A stretch of DNA of 64,000 nucleotides from assembly GCA_011799875.1 (NCBI GenBank), contig CM022298.1, positions 197,956,076-198,020,075 of the forward strand, read 5' to 3'. Source of the stretch: Thinopyrum elongatum. Its lineage: Eukaryota; Streptophyta; Magnoliopsida; Poales; Poaceae. Below are positions 58,112-64,000 of this stretch, piece after piece (position 1 is the first letter of the stretch; each line of letters opens with the position of its first letter). The position numbers and the translations under genes were made by a program. Under the pieces are notes generated by a model that saw only the letters and a list, made by a program, of their open reading frames with translations, searched no databases and had not been told where the DNA came from.

Positions 58112-58956
58112 TTATTTAATAGGGGGATGATATTTAAACCATTTCTCCTTAGGAAGATCAACATGAGTAGCAAAAGATTCAAAAAAAGAAGCTACTATCT
58201 GAGAGCCAAGTCCATATTTAGTGCTAAACTTGTGAAAAGCATCGGTATCCATAAAAGATTTAACACAATCGAACTTAAGTGTTATACCTGACTCATTACC
58301 TTTGTGAAGTTCCCAATCTTCAGAGTTATGTTTCATTCTTTCCAGAAGATTCCATCTGAATTCAATAGCTTTCTTCATAAAAGAGCCAGTCGAAGAAGAA
58401 TCAAGCATTTTGATTATCATGAGAAAGCCGAGCATAAAAATTCTGTAAGATAATTTCTTTTCAGAGCTCATGATTGGGGCATGTATACATCATGTATTAA
58501 GGCTCCCCCAAGCTTGAGCGATAATTTCTCCTTCATGAGGTCAAAAATTATATATATATAATTCAGATCACGATGAACTAGATGCATAGGATAATTTTTT
58601 TTATGGAATTCCAATTTTAACCGGTTCCAATCCCAAGATCCAATATCATCACATAGCGTATACCATGTCAATGAATTTCCCTTCAAAGATAAAGGGAAGA
58701 CCTTCTTCTTCACTTCATCTCTGGGTAAACCTGCAAGCTTAAATAATCCACAAACTTCATCCACATAGATTAGGTGCATATCAGGATGTAATGTTCCATC
58801 TCCTGCATAAGGATTAGCTAGCAGTTTCTCTATCATACCCGAAGGAATTTCATAATAAATATTTACAGTAGGTGCAGTAGGTTGAGGAGCAACTCTTTGT
58901 GCTTCCGGTTGAGGTGAAGATACCCCGATCAAACCCCTCAAAGGATTGTTTTCCAT
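58112..58956 (-). pseudogene. gag: Element D gag, broken
   Basis: On the - strand frame 58956-58468 starts MENNPLRGLIG and contains the retrotransposon gag domain (VFPLSLKGNSLTWY, FHKKNYP). The rest continues in another frame, 58471-58112, ending in ASFFESFATHVDLPKEKW. At least one shift and stop break the gene. Confidence 0.82.
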
Positions 58957-59034
58957 AGTAACAAGTAACAGTAAATTTCAGCACGTAATATAAATTTTTC
59001 CTTACCAAATTCCACTCACCAAAAGCACTTTGTT

Positions 59035-59051
59035 CCCTGGCAATGGTGCCC
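59035..59051 (-). other. Element D primer binding site, decayed tRNA-Asp type
   Basis: On the - strand GGGCACCATTGCCAGGG matches the tRNA-Asp complement of A and B with four mismatches. Three of them are G-to-A in CpG context, as expected from methyl-C deamination. Confidence 0.7.
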
Positions 59052-59061
59052 AAAAAAATCT

Positions 59062-60577
59062 TGATGACCACAAGTATAGGGGATCTATCGTAGTCCTTTC
59101 GATAAGTAAGAGTGTCAAACCCAACGAGGAGCAGAAGGAAATGGCAAGCGGTTTTCAGCAAGGTATTTTCTGCAGGCAATGAAATTGTCGGTAACATATA
59201 GTTTGATAGCAAAGTAGTTTGTAATGAGCAAGTAATAGTAATGGTAACAAAAGTGCAGCAAGGTAGCCCAATCCTTTTTGTATCAAAGGACAGGCCGAAA
59301 CGGTCTCTTATAATAAGCAAAGCATTCTTGAGGACACAGGGAAATTTCATCTTGTCACTTTCATCATGTTTGTTTGATTCGCGTTTGCTACTTTGATAAT
59401 TTGATATGTGGGTGGACCGGTGCTTGGGTGTTGTTCTTACTTGAACAAACCTCCCACTTATGATTAAACCCTCTTGCAAGCATCCGTAACTACGAAAGAA
59501 GAATTAAGATAAAATCTAGCCATAGCATTAGACATATGGATCCAAATCAGTCCCTTACGGAATAGCGCATAAACTAGGGTTTAAGCTTCTGTCACTCTAG
59601 CAACCCATCATCTAATAACTAATCCATAATGCATTCCCTTCGGCCCAAAGATGGTGAACTTTCATGTAGTCGACGTTCACATAACACCACTAAGGGAATC
59701 AACAACATACATATCATCAAAATATCGAACGAATACCAAATTCACATTATTACTTATGTCAAGACTTCTCCCATGTCCTCAAGAACAAAAGTAACTACTC
59801 ACAAAACATATTCATGCTCAAGACCAGAGGGGTATTGAATAGCATAATAGATCTAAACATATGATCTTCCACCAAATAAACCAACTAGCATCAACTACAA
59901 GATGGAATCAACACTACTAGTCACCCATGGGTACCAATCTGAGGATTTGATACAAAGATTGAACACAAGAGACGAACTAGGGTTTTGAGATGAGATGGTG
60001 CGGTTGAAGATGTTGATGAAGATTGGCCCTCCCACAATGAGAGGGTTGTTGGTGATGACGATGGCTTCGATTTCCTCCTCCCGGAGGGAAGTATCCCCGG
60101 TGGAATCTCTTCGCCGAAGAGCAAAAGTGCTTCTTCCCAAGTTTCGCCTCGAGACGGCAGCGCTCCGTCCCGAAAGTTCTCTTCTTATTTTTTTTCTAGG
60201 GAAAATGGGCTTATATACCAGAAGATGGGTACCGGAGGCCGGCCAGGGAGCCCACTACCCACCAGGGAGCGCCAGGGGGTAGGCCTGGTGCCTAGTGGGC
60301 ACCTGGGTGGCCCCCTCTGGTATTTCTTTTCTCCAATAATTTTTATATATTTCAAAATAAATCTCCATAAAATTTCAGCTCATTTGGAGATGTGCAGAAT
60401 AGGTATCTCTGACGTAGCTTTTTCAGGTCCAGAATTCCAGCTGTCGGTAATCTCCCTCTTTGTGTAAACCTTGCATATTATGAGAGAAAAGGCATTAGAA
60501 TTGCTGCACAAAGTATTATATTGATTGAAAACACTATAAATAGTAGTAGGAAAACTTGATGCAAAATGAACATATCA
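59062..60577 (-). repeat. Element D 5' LTR
   Basis: A 1.52 kb LTR. On the - strand it starts TGATATGTTC and ends GGTCATCA. The GC-rich palindrome lies at about 60237-60310 and a TATA box (TATATAA on the - strand) at 60211-60218. Confidence 0.88.
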
Positions 60578-60582
60578 CATCC

Positions 60583-62156
60583 TGATACATCTCCAACGTA
60601 TCTATAATTTTTGATTGTTCCATGCTGTTATATTATCATTCTTGGATGTTTTATAATCATTTTATATCATATTTTGGTACTAACCTATTGATATAGTGCC
60701 AAGTGCCAGTTGCTGTTTTTTGCATGTTTTTTACATCGCAGGAAATCAATACCAAACGGAGTCCAAACGCAGTGAAACTTTTTGTGGATTTTTTTGGACC
60801 AGAAGACATCCAGTGGGCCGAAGAAGCACCTGGGGGCTGCTCCGAGGGGAGCACAACCCACCAGAGCACGCCTGGAGGCCCAGGCGCGCCCTGGTAGGTT
60901 GTGCCCACCTCGGGTGCCCCCCGGACCACCTCTTTACTCTATAAATACCCCAATATTCCAGAAACCCTAGGGGAGTCGATGAAAATCAATTACAGCCGCC
61001 GCAAGTTCCAGAACCACCAGATCCAATCTAGACAACATCACGGAGGGGTTCATCATGTCCATTGGTGCCTCTCCGATGATGCGTGAGTAGTTCCTTGCAG
61101 ACCTACGGGTCCGTAGTTAGTAGCTAGATGGCTTCCTCTCTCTCTCTTTTGATTCTCAATACAATGGTCTGTTGGAGATCCATATGATGTAAGTCTTTTT
61201 GCGGTGTGTTTGTTGGGATCGGATGAACTTTGAGTTTATGATCAGATCTATCTTTTTATCCATGAAAGTTATTTGAGTCTTCTTTGAATCTCTTATATGC
61301 ATGATTGCTTATAGCCTCATATTTCTTCTCCGATATTTGGGTTTTGTTTGGCTAACTTGATCTATTTATCTTGCAATGGGAAGAGGTGCTTTGTGATGGG
61401 TTTGACCTTACGGTGCTTGATCCCAGTGACAGAAAGCGAACCGACACGTATGTATCATTGCTATTAAGGATAACAAGATGGGGTCTATTTCTGCATAAAT
61501 AGATCTTGTCTACATCATGTCATCGTTCTTATTGCATTACTCCGTTTTTCCATGAACTTAATACACTAGATGCATGCTGGATAGCGGTCGATGTGTGGAG
61601 TAATATTAGTAGATGCAGGCAGGAGTCAGTCTACTAATCTTGGATGTGATGCCTATATAATGATCATTGCCTGGATATCGTCATGATTATTTGAAGTTCT
61701 ATCAATTGCCCAACAGTAATTTGTTTACCCACCGTTTGCTATTTTTCTCGAGAGAAGCCACTAGTGAAATCTACGGCCCCCGGGTCTCTTCTTTAATATA
61801 TTTGCCTTTGCGATCTACTTTTATTTGCTTTTATTTTCAGATCTATTAAACCAAAAATACAAAAATACCTTTATGCACTTCATTTTATTTGGCGTTCGAT
61901 CTATCAATTTATTACAACTTTCTCCCGTCCATGTGCCAATTTATGGCGCCGTTGCCCGAAAGGGATTGACAACCCCTTTAACACGTCGGGTTGCGAGTAT
62001 TTGTTATTTGTGTGCAGGTGTTGTTTACGTAGTGTTGCTTGGTTCTCCTACTGGTTCGATAACCTTGGTCTCATCAGTGAGGGAAATACCTACCGTCGCT
62101 GTGCTGCATCATCCCTTCCACTTTGGGGAAATACCGACGTAGTCTAGCAGACATCA
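60583..62156 (+). repeat. Element G, solo LTR of a further retrotransposon family
   Basis: A 1.57 kb unit starts TGATACATCTCC, ends GACATCA, and is flanked by the exact 5 bp duplication CATCC (60578-60582 and 62157-62161). No internal region or second LTR is present, as after unequal recombination between LTRs. It has the GC-rich palindrome (60843-60872 and 60883-60913) and a TATA box, TATAAATA, at 60940-60947. No coding frame is supported. Confidence 0.85.
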
Positions 62157-62174
62157 CATCCCCCCGCCACCATC
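62157..62174 (+). other. Possible 5' exon end with consensus splice donor
   Basis: The sequence right after element G ends in CCACCATC|GTAAGT. GTAAGT is an optimal plant donor. If real, the upstream part of this exon has been displaced by elements G and D. Confidence 0.25.
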
Positions 62175-62451
62175 GTAAGTGTCTATATATTGTTGAAATA
62201 CATGTGCAAAAAACTACAGAGAATTCAGTATATGTGTTACACCTTATAACCAAGTTTGTTGACAAACCTACAATTGCCTTGATATTTTGGGTTGTTATCA
62301 ACTGTTTCTAAATTCTAATACATGTCATGTTAACCATGACTCCATACCATAGTTTTCAATTTCTTGCCACTATTTCTCCTTTTTTTTCCTTTTTGTCCCA
62401 CTTGGTCTAACACGCGGGCTCACTTTTTATCTACAATTGTACAGAGAATCA

Positions 62452-63268
62452 ATGGCTGATCAAGGACGCGCTCAAGAATATGTATATGGAGCCACGATTA
62501 GAAGCATGGTGTGTAGGATCAATGAATTGAGTGTAGTGTATTCTAAGTTTTTTTTCAGAAATGTTTGAAGAAAGAGAAACTATCATCTTTGGTTTTCAAA
62601 AGGATTAATTTTAAGATATTTATTAAATATAAAATATTAATTTCTTGATGTCTTGCACTCACATCAACACATGTTGTTACTGATCTGATATTTGTAGGCC
62701 ATGTCTTATCGCAGGTTATCAACACGTCACCTCCCATACTATGGAGATGATTGGAAGTAAGAAAAATTTATCAAGAGTTCAGTACCAATTAAACCACCAT
62801 TTTATTAGTTTTTTTCATTGAGAATTTGAATGTGTCATTGTAGCCAGGGATTGTCATGCATGCCAACAATGATTACATGGTCTTATTTTCATATCTTTTT
62901 ATTTGAAACGGTCGTGTTGCTTGCTTGAATTCCTTTGTCTCATATGTTAAATTTATGAGAACAATTAGAGGTTGTTATCTATTGTTTCTCTTCTTTGATT
63001 TGTGCATCTAGGTAGACAAGGAAGCAGAGTTACCTTCTGCGCCCAACTGCATATACTGCATGGTAAAAACACTAATCCTTTGTATTTCCGAAGATATATG
63101 CAAAACTTAGTCTGCAATAAATTTAAAAAATTTGACGACCAATATCTTTACAGATATGACCATTTTTTTAGATGACTATAAATTACTTCTACATGGCTAA
63201 GGGATGATAACTTCTTCTCTATCGATGCAGTGATTGAGGGGAGAGCATGGCTCCATTCCTCGGGTTAG
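62452..63268 (+). CDS. Possible small multi-exon gene, unknown product
   Basis: Four segments join into one open frame of 66 codons plus stop with GT..AG borders: 62452-62508, 62698-62756, 63016-63062 and 63231-63268. The predicted protein begins MADQGRAQEYVYGATIRSM and ends AWLHSSG. Lengths are 57, 59, 47 and 38 nt, so phases 0, 2 and 1 must all fit. The third acceptor is uncertain: an AG four bases upstream (63011) would give a stop at once. A 5' non-coding exon border at 62444/62445 (TTGTACAG) precedes the ATG. I do not recognise the protein. It may be a gene fragment, a non-coding transcript or chance. Confidence 0.3.
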
Positions 63269-63570
63269 GCTATTTCCCCCTGCTTTGTGTGTTCAAGGAA
63301 ATATAGCTTACTTGATGTAGTTGGAGTGTTTGGATTGATGTGGTTCTTGGTGAATTTTTCCAATACGAGAGGAATTTGTATGAAATCAGATGCACTTTTG
63401 TTATGGAAGCATGATTTGGGCCTATGATCCGCATCTAGCTTTTTTTCTCTTGTTTGACTATTTGTATTGCTTTATGATGATTTACGTGGCAAGGTTATGT
63501 GGATGTAGAGGGTGTTTCTCTGTTTTACTGTTACGAAGGCCTTCCCGAAGCATATACTTCTTCCCAACTC
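63269..63570. other. Unassigned sequence
   Basis: AT-rich sequence without a supportable gene or repeat. It could be the 3' untranslated part of the possible gene upstream. Confidence 0.4.
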
Positions 63571-63575
63571 CTCTC

Positions 63576-63582
63576 TATAAAA
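63576..63582 (+). promoter_or_regulatory. Possible TATA box near the right edge
   Basis: TATAAAA is followed within about 75 nt by an ATG at 63653 that opens 39 codons, rich in Arg, Gln and Pro, to TAG at 63770-63772. The sequence then turns GC-rich. This may be the start of a gene running past the window, but evidence is thin. Confidence 0.2.
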
Positions 63583-63772
63583 AAAACCTCTTCTAGAAAA
63601 TGCACTCTCATAATCTCTCCAAATTCTCGGCTGGTAAAAAAAGGAAGAAAAAATGCATCATCGTCGGCAGCGACGAGGGCAGAACAACGACAACGTGCTC
63701 AGAGCAGTAGCGCAACAACAACACCGTGACCTCTCCAGTCCCCTCCCCTCCGTCCTCTTCCCCGACTTCTAG

Positions 63773-64000
63773 CAGATACGCCGTCAACGACGATCGCTAG
63801 AGGAGCTGCAGACGGCACGTGGAGTTGCCTGTGGTGGAGACCCGCGGTGGGTGGAGGGACACGGTCCGCTTTTCGATAATTATCCTGGAGAAGCCTCAAC
63901 TGACAAAAGATATTGTCCACCTACTCTCGGTCCCCTCCTCAGTCCCAATCAACGGCGCCCTTCTCTCTTCCAAATTCCTCACGTCAGCGCCCATAATCTC
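63773..64000. other. Unassigned GC-rich sequence at the right edge
   Basis: GC-rich non-repetitive sequence with short frames on both strands, none recognisable. I see no transposon terminus here. Confidence 0.4.

Larger units (their letters stand above)
51020..60577 (-). mobile_element. Element D, Athila-lineage Gypsy element with degenerate gag-pro-pol
   Basis: On the - strand the 5' LTR is 60577-59062, followed by a decayed tRNA-Asp PBS, gag, protease, RT, RNase H, integrase and a small 3' ORF. The 3' LTR is truncated to 51980-51020 by element F. The RT-before-integrase order is Gypsy. PBS type, polypurine tract and 3' box agree with A and B, so D represents the autonomous kind of element that could have mobilised them. 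Confidence 0.9.

Noticed and set aside
63699..63920. 73-codon minus-strand frame at the right edge
   Set aside because: It is short and Arg/Gly-rich, lies in GC-rich sequence, and has no recognisable motif or start context.

Overview
This 64 kb window is plant nuclear DNA, and almost all of it is nested LTR retrotransposons. A Triticeae grass (wheat, Aegilops or a close relative) is the likely source. The reasons are the BARE/Angela-type Copia LTR termini, several LTR families of the 'TGATAC..TCTCC' type common in wheat DNA, tRNA-Asp-type primer sites typical of Athila Gypsy elements, and dense nesting. The assignment is inferred from family knowledge, not from a search.

Left block (about 260-32798). 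Element A is an Athila-lineage, non-autonomous Gypsy element on the + strand. It has a 5'-truncated LTR, a tRNA-Asp PBS, a gag-protease gene with one nonsense codon, a second ORF (ORF2) and a long 3' UTR. Its 3' LTR is split by a second copy of the same family, element B (8686-32532, target duplication GCCGC). B in turn is split by element C (15509-30241, target duplication GTATC). C is a 14.7 kb Copia element of the Sirevirus/Maximus type on the - strand, with gag, pol and a very long third ORF.

Middle block (32799-51019). Element F is a BARE/Angela-type Copia element on the - strand. Its 3' LTR is reduced to about 30 bp by a deletion that also removed the end of element A. Inside F lie element E (37658-45095, a + strand non-autonomous Gypsy-like element, target duplication GAGAA) and element H (46248-50201, a 3.95 kb TG..CA unit with target duplication ACAAT, probably a solo LTR of LARD type, inserted in the 5' LTR of F).

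Right block (51020-64000). Element D is a - strand Athila-lineage Gypsy element that still carries recognisable gag, protease, RT, RNase H and integrase, all broken. F probably inserted in its left LTR. Element G (60583-62156, target duplication CATCC) is a solo LTR immediately beyond D. From 62157 to the end is the only stretch I cannot assign to a transposon. It holds a possible small multi-exon gene and a possible TATA-type promoter.

The most interesting signal concerns promoter modules. Four different LTR families (A/B, D, E, G) share a proximal promoter layout: an AT-rich box, then a GC-rich palindrome and, except in E where no TATA box is clear, a TATA box. In A, B and D a diverged copy of the module sits inside the element, just upstream of a second ORF, and in A and B that ORF is followed 28 nt later by a second polypurine tract. 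The unrelated Sirevirus C has an internal TATA box in the same sequence context as its LTR TATA box, also upstream of its third ORF. This suggests that an LTR-like internal promoter driving a downstream ORF has arisen or been kept in several lineages.
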